Positions 8,987 through 18,044 of a DNA stretch of 64,000 nucleotides are shown here, piece after piece. The position numbers and the translations under genes are program-made. Source of the DNA: Flavivirga aquatica (GTDB lineage Bacteria > Bacteroidota > Bacteroidia > Flavobacteriales > Flavobacteriaceae). Location: positions 1 to 64,000 of the forward strand of contig NZ_MDJD01000054.1 in assembly GCF_001747085.1 (NCBI RefSeq), given 5' to 3'. The notes beneath the pieces are model-generated. The model had not been told where the DNA came from. It saw nothing but the letters and a program-made list of their open reading frames with translations, and ran no database searches. Every line of letters starts with the position of its first letter. Position 1 is the stretch's first letter.

Positions 8987-10393
8987 TTAATCTGTTATTT
9001 CTTCATCATTTAATTCTAACTTAATTTCTGATACTCTAAATAATAAAATAATGCCAGCTAGAAAGAACACAAATAAAAACAAAATAGCATTTCGCATACT
9101 ACCCGTTATTTGATCTATGGTAGCAAAAATAACCATACCAAATACAATCCCTATTTTTTCGGCAACATCATAAAAACTAAAATAAGATGTTGTATCTTCT
9201 GTTTCTGGTAAAAATTTAGAATAGGTAGAACGCGCTAAAGATTGCACTCCTCCCATTACTAAACCAACAAAACCAGCTGCAATATAAAATTGCATAGGAT
9301 TTTTCATAAAATAAGCATAAAAGCATAACCCCATCCACATTAAGTTAATTGCTATAAGTGTTTTGATATTTCCAAATTTAGCTGAAGCTCTAGATGTTAA
9401 AAATGCTCCAAGTACAGCTACTAATTGAATAACCAGAATACTAACTATTAAACCAGTTGTTTTTGCACCATCTCCTCCCCAATCTATTTCTTCTTCTCCA
9501 AAATAAACAGCGACTAACATAATAGTCTGTACCGCCATACTAAAAACGAAAAAGGCCTGTAAATAACGCTTTAATCTTAAATTTAACCTTAATTGACTCC
9601 AAACTAATTTTAATTCTTTTAATCCATTAAAAACAACTGCTTTCGTTACTTTATGACCAGACTTAGCTCCTTTTGGTAAATAATAAAATGAATATTGACT
9701 AAATACAGCCCACCATACGCCTACTGTTATAAACGATATTTTCATAGCTTCAAAAGAAGCTATATCGGTTGCTTTTTTAATAGCTAAATTAATTTCAGAT
9801 TCAGTACCGGTTTCTCTTATTGATTCAGCTATACTAATATCAAAACCAAACCAATCTGGCTTCATCACCATTGCTAAATTTAAAATAAGTAAAATAACAC
9901 TCCCAACATATCCCATTGAAAATCCTTTAGCGCTAATACTGTCTTGCTGCTCTTTAAAAGCTATATCTGGTAAATATGAATTATAAAATACAAGACTTCC
10001 CCAGTACCCTATTAATCCCATAAAATAGAAGAGTATGCTAATATGTATAGAATCTAAAGTAAAATAATACAATCCTATACACCCTACACTTCCTAGGTAA
10101 CAGAAAAACTGCATAAATTTTTTCTTATTACCTATATAATCTGCAATACCAGATAATATAGGAGACATAAAAGCAACAACCAAAAATGTGAAAGCTGTTA
10201 CATACGTAATTAAAGCTGTACTTTTAAACTCTAACCCAAAAGCCTGTACTGTTTTTATTTCAGAAAGAAATAATGCTGAATAAAATATAGGAAATACAGA
10301 TGATGTTATTGTTAGCGTATAAACGGAGTTTGCCCAATCGTAAAAAGCCCAAGCATTTAAAAGTTTTTTACTTCCTTTTTTTAGTTGATTCAT
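8987..10393 (-). CDS. MFS transporter, UMF1 (Atg22-like) family
   Basis: 468 residues, polytopic membrane protein with about 12 hydrophobic helices. The N-terminal NAWAFYDWANSVYTLTITS is characteristic of the UMF1/Atg22-like branch of the major facilitator superfamily. The substrate cannot be read from sequence; relatives have been linked to amino-acid efflux from yeast vacuoles. The central cytoplasmic loop (about 235-265) is basic. It stands alone, read from its own upstream gap (10394-10492). An acidic tail (KLELNDEEITD) ends the protein. Confidence 0.9.
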   Translation of the reverse strand: MNQLKKGSKKLLNAWAFYDWANSVYTLTITSSVFPIFYSALFLSEIKTVQAFGLEFKSTALITYVTAFTFLVVAFMSPILSGIADYIGNKKKFMQFFCYLGSVGCIGLYYFTLDSIHISILFYFMGLIGYWGSLVFYNSYLPDIAFKEQQDSISAKGFSMGYVGSVILLILNLAMVMKPDWFGFDISIAESIRETGTESEINLAIKKATDIASFEAMKISFITVGVWWAVFSQYSFYYLPKGAKSGHKVTKAVVFNGLKELKLVWSQLRLNLRLKRYLQAFFVFSMAVQTIMLVAVYFGEEEIDWGGDGAKTTGLIVSILVIQLVAVLGAFLTSRASAKFGNIKTLIAINLMWMGLCFYAYFMKNPMQFYIAAGFVGLVMGGVQSLARSTYSKFLPETEDTTSYFSFYDVAEKIGIVFGMVIFATIDQITGSMRNAILFLFVFFLAGIILLFRVSEIKLELNDEEITD

Positions 10394-10492
10394 ATAAAGT
10401 GTTAGTTATAATAAGCTTTTATTACAAAAATATAACTCTAAATTTTTGTTTGAATTATTAAATATATTTAGGTATTCTAATAACTGTTATTA

Positions 10493-10519
10493 ATAAAAAA
10501 AGCTGCCTTTTGGCAGCTT
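10493..10519 (-). terminator. Intrinsic terminator of the M48 peptidase gene
   Basis: On the minus strand: arms AAGCTGCC / GGCAGCTT around four bases, followed by a run of seven T. It lies about 40 bases past the stop of the M48 gene. Confidence 0.85.
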
Positions 10520-10560
10520 CTAAAGTAATCAAATATTTTTATTCTAACTATAACAAATCA

Positions 10561-11376
10561 TTATCTAAATTTTGTTACTCCAAACTTTTTAGCTTCTTCC
10601 GCAGCCTTAGGTGCTAGAGCTGTTAAGTTAGCTATACGTGAGTCGTTTGAAGGGTGCGTACTTAGCATTTCAGGTGGAGCTTGTCCCCCGCTATTTGCTT
10701 TCATACGTTTCCATAGTTCAGCTGCTTCGGCTGGATTATAACCTGCAATTGCCATTAAATACAAACCTATTTTATCTGCTTCGGTTTCATGACTTCTACT
10801 AAATGGCAACATTACTCCTACTTGAGAACCTACACCATAAGCTTGATTAAAAAGCCCTTTCTTCTGTTCATCTTTTATAGCAATATTACCTGCTATAGCT
10901 CCAAATTGTTGTAACATTCCTGCACTCATACGTTGCTGACCATGATTAGCTAAAGCGTGAGCTACTTCATGTCCCATAATAGCAGCTACTCCTGTTTCTC
11001 CTGCAGCAATTGGTAATATACCTGTATAAAAAACTATTTTTCCTCCAGGCATGCACCAAGCATTAACCGTTGGATCATTAACTAAATTATACTCCCACTT
11101 ATAATCATTTAAATAACCTGCATGCCCATTGGCCGTTAACCAACGCTCTGCAGCAACTGCTATACGTTGACCTACTCTTGTTATCATTTCAGCATCTTTA
11201 GTTCCTTTTACAACCTTATTTTCTGTTAAAAACCGATCATACTGAGCAAAAGCTGTTGGAAACAATTGAGAATTAGGCACTAACGCCATGGTCTTTTTTT
11301 GTGTAAATGGGTTTGTAGCACATGCAAAGAGCATACTTACTATTCCAAATACTATAAGCGCGTTTTTAAGTTTCAT
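10561..11376 (-). CDS. M48-family zinc metalloprotease lipoprotein
   Basis: 271 residues. Lipoprotein signal with Cys19 (LFACATNPF), so anchored in the envelope. Zinc site HEVAH (136-140) and the downstream ETEAD (197-201) that supplies the third ligand. This architecture resembles the periplasmic M48 proteases LoiP/BepA, which act in outer-membrane protein quality control. No TPR domain follows, so it is closer to LoiP/YggG than to BepA. Single gene with its own terminator. Confidence 0.92.
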   Translation of the reverse strand: MKLKNALIVFGIVSMLFACATNPFTQKKTMALVPNSQLFPTAFAQYDRFLTENKVVKGTKDAEMITRVGQRIAVAAERWLTANGHAGYLNDYKWEYNLVNDPTVNAWCMPGGKIVFYTGILPIAAGETGVAAIMGHEVAHALANHGQQRMSAGMLQQFGAIAGNIAIKDEQKKGLFNQAYGVGSQVGVMLPFSRSHETEADKIGLYLMAIAGYNPAEAAELWKRMKANSGGQAPPEMLSTHPSNDSRIANLTALAPKAAEEAKKFGVTKFR

Positions 11377-11534
11377 TTTAATAGGTTTTATTTATTATAT
11401 CAAAAGTACAAAATTGTATGTTTATTTTTGGACACAAGAATCTTTTATTCGTCACATAATTAATAAAAAAATACGTTAATTGTATCTGTTATGTTTTTTA
11501 TAGATACCCGACTATTAATTAATAAAATAAAACC

Positions 11535-12008
11535 ATGAAAAATTTACTAATCCTAATTATTACCATACTCGTCTTTAATTGTAAAGGAAACACACAAAAA
11601 GAGCCGCAAAAAATATATAAAGTATCGAAAACAGAAGCAGAATGGAAAACCCAACTATCTGAAAAAGAATTTTATGTACTTAGAAAAGCAGGTACCGAAC
11701 GTCCATTTACAAGTCCTTTAAATAAAAATTATAACGCTGGTATTTATGCTTGTAAAGCCTGTAAAACACCTTTATTTAAAAGTGAAAACAAATTTGATTC
11801 TGGTACTGGATGGCCAAGTTTCGATAGAGAGATTGAAGGTAATGTCGAATTTTCAACCGACTATAATTTAGGCTACGCAAGAACAGAAGAGCATTGTGCT
11901 ACTTGTGGAGGACATTTAGGCCATGTATTTAATGATGGACCTAGTAAAACTACAAGCAAACGTCATTGTATTAATGGTGTTTCTTTAACATTTATTCCAA
12001 AAAAATAA
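11535..12008 (+). CDS. msrB: Peptide-methionine (R)-S-oxide reductase, lipoprotein form
   Basis: 157 residues. Reduces the R-epimer of methionine sulfoxide in proteins. Zinc-binding CxxC pairs at 73/76 (CKAC) and 121/124 (CATC), the motif FDSGTGWPSF, and the catalytic cysteine Cys145 in RHCINGVSL. The N-terminus has a lipobox (VFNC, Cys16), so this form is probably membrane-anchored and repairs envelope proteins. It is followed after 15 bases by a DUF1572 gene. The partner MsrA is not in the window. Confidence 0.95.
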   Translation: MKNLLILIITILVFNCKGNTQKEPQKIYKVSKTEAEWKTQLSEKEFYVLRKAGTERPFTSPLNKNYNAGIYACKACKTPLFKSENKFDSGTGWPSFDREIEGNVEFSTDYNLGYARTEEHCATCGGHLGHVFNDGPSKTTSKRHCINGVSLTFIPKK

Positions 12009-12023
12009 AATTAGATTTGTTTA

Positions 12024-12575
12024 ATGGATAGTTATTTAACAAGTATTATTAAACAATTTGAATATTACAAAAGTCTGGGAGACAAAACTTTTGAACAGCT
12101 TACTTTCGATGAAATACAAAATGAAATAGCAAAAGACTCAAATTCAATCTCTATTATAGTAAAACATCTTGTTGGAAATATGCTAAGCAGATGGACAAAC
12201 TTTTTAACACAAGATGGTGAAAAAGAATGGAGACATCGCGATTTAGAATTTGAAGATACTTACACTTCCAAAAATGAATTAATTCCAAATTGGAATAAAG
12301 GTTGGATGTGTTTATTTAATGCTATAAAACCTTTAAAAGAAGAAGATTTAGAGCATATTATTTATATTAGGAATCAAGGACACACAGTTACAGAATTCAT
12401 AAACAGACAATTAACTCACTATTCTTATCATATTGGACAAATCGTATTTTTAGGCAAATTATTAAAAGACGAAAATTGGCAATCATTATCTATACCAAAA
12501 GGCAATTCTTCAAAATACAATGAAGAAAAGTTTAGTAAGGAAAAAGGGAAACGACATTTTACGGATGACGTATAA
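12024..12575 (+). CDS. DUF1572 / DinB-like four-helix protein
   Basis: 183 residues, helical. Conserved positions of the DUF1572 family can be seen: KHLVGNMLSRWTNFL, the histidine near residue 73, and a late HYSYHIGQIVFLGK with histidines at about 132 and 136. DinB-fold proteins bind a metal with three histidines, but the reaction is unknown for this branch. Probably co-transcribed with msrB. Two more DinB-like proteins occur at 53392 and 55149. Confidence 0.8.
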   Translation: MDSYLTSIIKQFEYYKSLGDKTFEQLTFDEIQNEIAKDSNSISIIVKHLVGNMLSRWTNFLTQDGEKEWRHRDLEFEDTYTSKNELIPNWNKGWMCLFNAIKPLKEEDLEHIIYIRNQGHTVTEFINRQLTHYSYHIGQIVFLGKLLKDENWQSLSIPKGNSSKYNEEKFSKEKGKRHFTDDV

Positions 12576-12588
12576 CTATTAATATCGC

Positions 12589-13098
12589 TTATGATTCTGA
12601 ATAGTTATCATTTTTAACATATGCATTTTTCACCATTCTTTTTACAACCTTTTCATGAAAAGGCTTTATTATTCTCATGTAAATTTCACCTTTAATATTA
12701 TTATATTCAACCAAAGTAGTAACTTTAATATTATATGAGTCAGAATTACTTTTATTAGTTATCGCTCGAAAATTCAAATGAGAGTCATCTGCTCCTAAAA
12801 CTACTTCATTCTCTGAAATGAAATATATTTTGAAAAATTTAATATAACCACCAACTTTAAAATCCTCATTATAATCATCAGGTTCCTTTGTTTTTAAACC
12901 AATAAAACAAGCAATCTTATTTCTTAATTTAAAAAGCAAAGCAATCCACTTTGGTGTTGTATTAAACACAAGGTTTACAATTTCTTCAATATTATTTGTA
13001 TGATTAGTTGTTAAAAAAGTATCTGAGAAATCAATTTTAGAGAGCCATTTTTTTAGATCTTCTGTTAGTTCAGTCGATTCTTCTTTTACTTTTTTCAT
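12589..13098 (-). CDS. DUF2867-family protein
   Basis: 169 residues, cytoplasmic, no signal peptide. The C-terminal pattern YMRIIKPFHEKVVKRMVKNA and the central GGYIKFFKIYFISENEVVLGADDSHLNFR fit the DUF2867 family of uncharacterised proteins. It ends 13 bases from the convergent DUF1572 gene and lies 40 bases downstream of the NADH dehydrogenase gene, with which it may be co-transcribed. Confidence 0.7.
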   Translation of the reverse strand: MKKVKEESTELTEDLKKWLSKIDFSDTFLTTNHTNNIEEIVNLVFNTTPKWIALLFKLRNKIACFIGLKTKEPDDYNEDFKVGGYIKFFKIYFISENEVVLGADDSHLNFRAITNKSNSDSYNIKVTTLVEYNNIKGEIYMRIIKPFHEKVVKRMVKNAYVKNDNYSES

Positions 13099-13138
13099 TT
13101 ATTCTCAAGATTTTATTTTTGCTTACTAATAACAGCAA

Positions 13139-14425
13139 CTAATTAAATCCTTTTTTATTTTTAAAAGGCCTAATAATCAAACGAGCTTCTCTATCAAACC
13201 GAACATAATTATACAGCCAGTTTACAAAAACCACCATCCTATTTCTAAATCCAATTAAGAAAAATAAATGAACAAACATCCATACAAACCAAGCAAATAC
13301 ACCTTGAAACTTAAATTTAGGTAAATCTACAACAGCTTTGTTTCTTCCAATAGTCGCCATAGCCCCTTTATCGTTATAAACAAAAGGCTTCAAAGACTGT
13401 TTCTCTATTAATCTAAGCATATTATCTCCCAGTTGGTCACCTTGTTGAATAGCTGGTTGCGCCATCATAGGTAAACCATAAGGAGTATCTTCTGTTGCCA
13501 TACACGCTATATCTCCAATGGCAAAAATATGCTCAAATCCTTTAACTTGATTAAAGGTATTAACCTCTAACCTATTTCCTCTTGTTATAAAATCTTCTGC
13601 ATCTAAACCTTTTATTGTCGCTCCTTTAACACCGGCTGCCCATACTACTGTAGCTGCCTTAAAAGTTAAATCTGTATTTGTAGTGACCGTTTTTCCATCG
13701 TAATTTGTAACACGTACATTCTTCCAAATATTAACACCTAATTTTTCTAAAAAATCTTCAGCTTTTCTAGATGCTTTTTTACTCATACCTTTTAAAAGAC
13801 ATCCACTAGACTGTACAATATGTATTTGAGCAGAACGTGTATCTAAATCTGGATAATCTTTAGGTAAAATACCTTTTTTAATTTCGGCTAAAGCACCCGC
13901 AAGCTCTACACCTGTTGGGCCTCCTCCTACTATTACAAAATTCATGAGTGCATTACGTTCATGTAAATCTGAAGTCAGCAAAGCATCTTCAAAGTTTTCT
14001 AGAATTAAACTCCTTAAATTAAGCGATTGAGGTATGGTTTTCATAGCCATACTGTACTTTTCGATCTCTGAATTGCCAAAATAATTAGTTTTTGAACCAG
14101 AAGCAACAACTAAATAATCAAATTTTAAATCTCCAATACCTGTCTTAACATAATTATTTTCAGAATTAATTTCATTAACTTCCGCCAATCTAAAATGAAA
14201 ATTAGGAAAGTTTTTTAAAATTTTCCTAATTGGGTAAGCTATTGAATCGGGTTCTAAGCCACCTGTAGATACCTGATATAGTAATGGTTGAAATGTGTGA
14301 TAATTATTTTTATCTAATAAAACAACTTGTACTTCTTGTTTTGATAATTTTTTTGCCAACGAAACGCCAGCAAAACCACCCCCAATAATAATCACTCTAG
14401 GGTAACTCGTTCTTGGTATATTCAT
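13139..14425 (-). CDS. ndh: Type II NADH dehydrogenase (NADH:quinone oxidoreductase)
   Basis: 428 residues. Single-subunit flavoprotein that passes electrons from NADH to the quinone pool without pumping protons. N-terminal FAD-binding GGGFAGV (about 15-21), then HTFQPLLYQVSTGGL, and a second Rossmann fold GGGPTGVELAGAL (about 166-178) for NADH. FAD-contacting FAIGDIA lies near residue 302. The C-terminal hydrophobic part (about 372-398, VFAWFVWMFVHLFFLIGF) should attach it to the membrane. It reads from its own promoter region, divergent from lpd. Confidence 0.9.
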   Translation of the reverse strand: MNIPRTSYPRVIIIGGGFAGVSLAKKLSKQEVQVVLLDKNNYHTFQPLLYQVSTGGLEPDSIAYPIRKILKNFPNFHFRLAEVNEINSENNYVKTGIGDLKFDYLVVASGSKTNYFGNSEIEKYSMAMKTIPQSLNLRSLILENFEDALLTSDLHERNALMNFVIVGGGPTGVELAGALAEIKKGILPKDYPDLDTRSAQIHIVQSSGCLLKGMSKKASRKAEDFLEKLGVNIWKNVRVTNYDGKTVTTNTDLTFKAATVVWAAGVKGATIKGLDAEDFITRGNRLEVNTFNQVKGFEHIFAIGDIACMATEDTPYGLPMMAQPAIQQGDQLGDNMLRLIEKQSLKPFVYNDKGAMATIGRNKAVVDLPKFKFQGVFAWFVWMFVHLFFLIGFRNRMVVFVNWLYNYVRFDREARLIIRPFKNKKGFN

Positions 14426-14690
14426 AAATAAGCTCTTGCTTCACAAAGGTAGTCATACCAACTTAAATATAAAATATTGAATGTCTCTTCATTATTTTTA
14501 AGTTTAAAAGACCTTATTATACCTTCCTTAAAAATTCTATACTATTCAATTATAGTATTTCACTCTTAAAAATAGTATAAACTTTAATACAATCGCAAAT
14601 ATTTATATTGGTAAAAGATATAAATTTATAGGTTTCTAAAATTTATTATTCAAAATCGATTTTGTAAATTCGTAGCTTAAAAAATTACAC

Positions 14691-16067
14691 ATGAGTAAAT
14701 ACGATATTATAGTTCTAGGAAGTGGTCCAGGAGGTTATGTAACTGCTATTAGAGCAGCACAATTAGGTTTTAAAACAGCTATTGTTGAAAAAGAAAATCT
14801 TGGAGGTGTATGCTTAAACTGGGGATGTATTCCAACAAAAGCCTTATTAAAATCTGCTCAAGTTTTTGAATATTTAAAACATGCTGAAGATTATGGTTTA
14901 AAAGTTAAAGATGCTGAGCATGACTTTGATGCAGTAGTAAAACGTAGCCGTGGTGTAGCCGATGGTATGAGTAAAGGTATTCAGTTTTTAATGAAAAAAA
15001 ACAAAATTGATGTTATTGAAGGTTACGGAAAACTTAAGCCTGGAAAAAAGATTGATGTTGACGGAACAGAATATAGTGCTAATAATATTATTATAGCTAC
15101 TGGTGCACGTTCTCGTGAATTGCCTAGTTTACCGCAAGATGGTAAAAAAGTAATAGGTTATAGAGAAGCTATGACTTTACCTGAGCAACCAAAAAAGATG
15201 ATTGTTGTTGGTTCTGGAGCGATTGGTGTTGAGTTTGCTTATTTTTATAACTCTATGGGAACAGAAGTTACTATTGTTGAGTATTTACCTAATGTAGTCC
15301 CTGTAGAAGATGAAGATGTTTCTAAACAATTAGAACGTTCTTTCAAAAAGAATGGCATTAAAATTATGACGTCTGCCGAAGTAACTAGTGTTGATACTTC
15401 TGGAGAAGGCGTAAAAGCTACTGTAAAAACTAATAAAGGCGAAGAAGTTCTTGAAGCTGATATTATTTTAAGTGCTGTTGGTATTAAAACTAATATTGAA
15501 AATATTGGTTTAGAAGATGTAGGTATTGTTGTTGATAGAGATAAAATTATTGTAAATGATTTCTACCAAACAAACATACCTGGTTATTATGCTATTGGAG
15601 ATGTTACTCCTGGTCAAGCTCTAGCACATGTTGCTTCTGCTGAAGGAATTCTTTGTGTTGAGAAAATTGCTGGACAACATGTTGAGGCTTTAGATTACGG
15701 AAACATACCAGGTTGTACGTATTGTACACCTGAAATTGCATCTGTTGGCTTAACAGAAAAACAAGCTAAGGATAAAGGTCTAGATATTAAAGTTGGAAAA
15801 TTCCCTTTCTCTGCTTCTGGTAAAGCAAGTGCTGGAGGTAATAAAGAAGGCTTTGTTAAAGTTATTTTTGATGCTAAATATGGTGAATGGTTAGGTTGCC
15901 ATATGATTGGTACTGGTGTAACCGATATGATTGCTGAAGCTGTTTTAGGTAGAAAACTAGAAACTACAGGGCATGAAGTATTAAAAGCAATTCACCCTCA
16001 CCCAACCATGAGTGAAGCGGTTATGGAAGCTGTAGCTGCTGCTTATGATGAAGTGATTCATATATAA
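14691..16067 (+). CDS. lpdA: Dihydrolipoyl dehydrogenase (E3)
   Basis: 458 residues. FAD enzyme that reoxidises dihydrolipoamide in 2-oxo-acid dehydrogenase and glycine-cleavage complexes. FAD fold GSGPGG (10-15), redox disulfide C41-LNWG-C46, NAD fold GSGAIGVEFA (about 171-180), and the catalytic His437/Glu442 in HPHPTMSEA. The 265-bp gap upstream contains a poor -7 match (TAAATTCG at 14665-14672). Single gene with a strong bidirectional terminator. E1 and E2 partners are not in the window. Confidence 0.96.
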   Translation: MSKYDIIVLGSGPGGYVTAIRAAQLGFKTAIVEKENLGGVCLNWGCIPTKALLKSAQVFEYLKHAEDYGLKVKDAEHDFDAVVKRSRGVADGMSKGIQFLMKKNKIDVIEGYGKLKPGKKIDVDGTEYSANNIIIATGARSRELPSLPQDGKKVIGYREAMTLPEQPKKMIVVGSGAIGVEFAYFYNSMGTEVTIVEYLPNVVPVEDEDVSKQLERSFKKNGIKIMTSAEVTSVDTSGEGVKATVKTNKGEEVLEADIILSAVGIKTNIENIGLEDVGIVVDRDKIIVNDFYQTNIPGYYAIGDVTPGQALAHVASAEGILCVEKIAGQHVEALDYGNIPGCTYCTPEIASVGLTEKQAKDKGLDIKVGKFPFSASGKASAGGNKEGFVKVIFDAKYGEWLGCHMIGTGVTDMIAEAVLGRKLETTGHEVLKAIHPHPTMSEAVMEAVAAAYDEVIHI

Positions 16068-16096
16068 AGTATTTTATTAAATACTTCCAGATCATT

Positions 16097-16137
16097 AAAA
16101 TGAAAAAGCTCTAGAAACCCTAGAGTTTTTTCATTTT
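16097..16137. terminator. Bidirectional terminator after lpdA
   Basis: 18-base arms (AAAATGAAAAAGCTCTAG and its near complement) around a 5-base loop AAACC. Both strands show A and T runs, so it serves lpdA and the minus-strand broken gene, whose stop codon (16136-16138) overlaps it. Confidence 0.85.
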
Positions 16138-16613
16138 AAAACTTAAACCTTGTACCTAATTTATATTTCATATTATTTCTATAAATTATTGGTGATGATG
16201 ATTTTTTCGACATCATATGATTCACTCGTCCTTCAATTGAAAATTCTTTAGTTATATTATATTGTAAACCAAGAGTTGAAAATAAAGCTGTCTCTTCTAT
16301 AATACTATTTATTTTAAGTATATCTAATTTTGGTCCAGCCAAAACACTAAACTTATCTGTAATTAAATGTTTAGCAAGAACAAGTATTTCTAAAAAACTA
16401 TGATTATCAACATTTCTCTCTCTTAAACCTGTTCTTAAAAAAAGAATTATTTAATCGGTGTTCTGAAAAATAATTATAGAAAGAATGCAGCGTATTTAAA
16501 ATTTTAACATCATCATTAACTCCAAAAGAATCACCTGTTCTTTCTACTTGAGAAAACATCAGGTTAGAAAATATTAACACAAAAATGAATACTATATTTT
16601 TCATAGAAAACAA
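16136..16613 (-). pseudogene. Small outer-membrane beta-barrel-like protein, interrupted by a frameshift
   Basis: Two minus-strand frames, 16613-16407 and the frame ending at 16136, join into one protein of about 158 residues if one base is removed from the A7 run at 16437-16443. The joined product has a Sec signal (MKNIVFIFVLIFSNLMFSQ) and a C-terminal region of alternating strands ending in KYKLGTRFKF, an aromatic C-terminus typical of outer-membrane barrels. The homopolymer makes a sequencing error, a true mutation, slippage or phase variation all possible. Its function is unknown. Confidence 0.6.
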
Positions 16614-16701
16614 TTTAAAATTGAACTATAAAAATATAGTTTTAAATTAAGGTTAAGTCATAAACATATCACAAACAAACTACGTATAATGTTAAAAAAG
16701 A

Positions 16702-17118
16702 TTACAAAAAACTTTGTATCGCTAATTCATAACTTTGTAGTCCGAAACCAAGTATAACACCTCTTGCGTTTGGAGAAATAAAAGATTGGTGCCTAAATTC
16801 TTCTCTATTAAATGTATTTGATATATGCACTTCTATAACAGGAGTTTCAATAGCTTTTACAGCATCTCCAATACCTACAGAAGTATGTGTATAAGCAGCA
16901 GCATTTAAAATAACACCATCATAGCTAAAGCCTACTTCATGTAACTTATCAATAAGTTTCCCTTCAATATTTGATTGGTAATAGTCTATGTCTACATTTT
17001 TATATTTTCCCTTAATTTCTTCTAAAAACTCAGTAAAAGATAGACTTCCATAAATATTAGGTTCTCTTTTCCCTAATAAATTTAAATTTGGACCGTTGAT
17101 GATTATTAATTTTTTCAT
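16702..17118 (-). CDS. aroQ: Type II 3-dehydroquinate dehydratase
   Basis: 138 residues, the usual length. Third step of the shikimate pathway, converting 3-dehydroquinate to 3-dehydroshikimate. Signature IINGPNLNLLGKREPNIYG with the catalytic tyrosine Tyr23, the asparagine in LNAAAYTHTS and the catalytic histidine in VIEVHISN. The enzyme is a cytoplasmic dodecamer. Its start is 80 bases after the stop of the neighbouring barrel gene, with a bidirectional hairpin between, so it probably has its own promoter. Confidence 0.95.
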   Translation of the reverse strand: MKKLIIINGPNLNLLGKREPNIYGSLSFTEFLEEIKGKYKNVDIDYYQSNIEGKLIDKLHEVGFSYDGVILNAAAYTHTSVGIGDAVKAIETPVIEVHISNTFNREEFRHQSFISPNARGVILGFGLQSYELAIQSFL

Positions 17119-17149
17119 AAAATCAAAGATATTAAAAATTAAACATAAA

Positions 17150-17175
17150 AAAACCGAAGCTTATGCTTCGGTTTT
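17150..17175. terminator. Bidirectional terminator of the porin-like gene
   Basis: Arms AAAACCGAAGC and GCTTCGGTTTT around TTAT; perfect 11-bp stem with A and T runs on both sides. It lies between the minus-strand barrel gene and aroQ. Confidence 0.85.
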
Positions 17176-17198
17176 AAAATATATTATTTTCTAATACT

Positions 17199-17822
17199 TT
17201 AGAACATAAATCCTACAGATACTTGAAATACATTATTCTGTTGTTTAAAATCATCAGAATCATCAAAATCATTAATGTTCGATAACCCTAAGTTATAACG
17301 AGCAGCAAAATTTAAGCCACCTTCTAACTTATAACCTAATCCGAAACCTAATCCTAAATCTAATCCACTAACATTTTTTTTAATATCTGTAGTTTCTTTC
17401 TCATTAAATTCTGAATCTTCTTTATCTGTATATTCATACTCACTTTCAGCAGATAATAAAAAGCCTATTTGTGGGCCTCCTTCTATACTTAAACCTTCTG
17501 TAACATAATATTTTACTATGACTGGTAAGTTAAGATAATTTAATTTTGTTTTAGTTTCCTCTTTTTCAAATTCATCATCAAATTCAAATTTTGAACCTTG
17601 AGTAGAAAATAATAATTCTGGTTGTAAAGAAAGTTTATCTGAAAACATAATTTCAGCAACTCCTCCTACATGAAGTCCTGTTTTTCCATCTAATCCACTT
17701 GTTTGATCTCCGCCAATAGAAGCAAAGTTAACACCTGCTTTAACTCCAAATTTAACTTCTTGTGCATTTGCACTAGTTAAAGTTAATACAGCTACGGCTG
17801 CGCTAAGTAATAATTTTTTCAT
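17199..17822 (-). CDS. Porin-family outer-membrane beta-barrel protein
   Basis: 207 residues with a Sec signal peptide (MKKLLLSAAVAVLTLTSANAQ). The mature part alternates polar and hydrophobic residues over about eight strands (GVKAGVNFASIGG, LSLQPELLFSTQGSKF, LNYLNLPVIVKYYV, LSIEGGPQIGFLL), the pattern of the OMP_b-brl_2/PorT-like outer-membrane family, and ends in VGFMF with a terminal Phe. A strongly acidic loop lies around residues 74-86 and another at 125-140. Its role is probably structural or in transport; the ligand is unknown. Confidence 0.85.
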   Translation of the reverse strand: MKKLLLSAAVAVLTLTSANAQEVKFGVKAGVNFASIGGDQTSGLDGKTGLHVGGVAEIMFSDKLSLQPELLFSTQGSKFEFDDEFEKEETKTKLNYLNLPVIVKYYVTEGLSIEGGPQIGFLLSAESEYEYTDKEDSEFNEKETTDIKKNVSGLDLGLGFGLGYKLEGGLNFAARYNLGLSNINDFDDSDDFKQQNNVFQVSVGFMF

Positions 17823-17984
17823 AATATTAAAATGTTTTTAGTTTGATGCCGCAAATAAAATGCATTTTTATTATAAATACCGTAAGACAAATACCACTAT
17901 TGATAATATATTCACACACAATCGCTTAATAAATTTAAAAACAAACACTTACACATAATAAAAGTAAGTGTCATTCATCTAAAT

Positions 17985-17998
17985 ACGTAGAAGTACGT
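17985..17998. promoter_or_regulatory. Candidate operator ACGTA-N4-TACGT upstream of xerD
   Basis: ACGTA GAAG TACGT, 13 bases before the -33 box of the xerD promoter. The same architecture occurs at 57827-57840 just before another promoter. It could equally serve the divergent barrel gene (start 17822). The binding protein is unknown. Confidence 0.4.
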
Positions 17999-18011
17999 AT
18001 AAAAATAATGC

Positions 18012-18039
18012 TTGTTTTTCTTATGTTTCTTTAACTTTG
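18012..18039 (+). promoter_or_regulatory. xerD promoter (TTG-N17-TAACTTTG)
   Basis: TTG at 18012-18014, a 17-base spacer and TAACTTTG at 18032-18039, matching the Bacteroidota consensus TTG / TAnnTTTG. The box ends only 5 bases before the ATG at 18045, so transcription should begin at or next to the start codon. Confidence 0.7.
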
Positions 18040-18044
18040 TAAAG

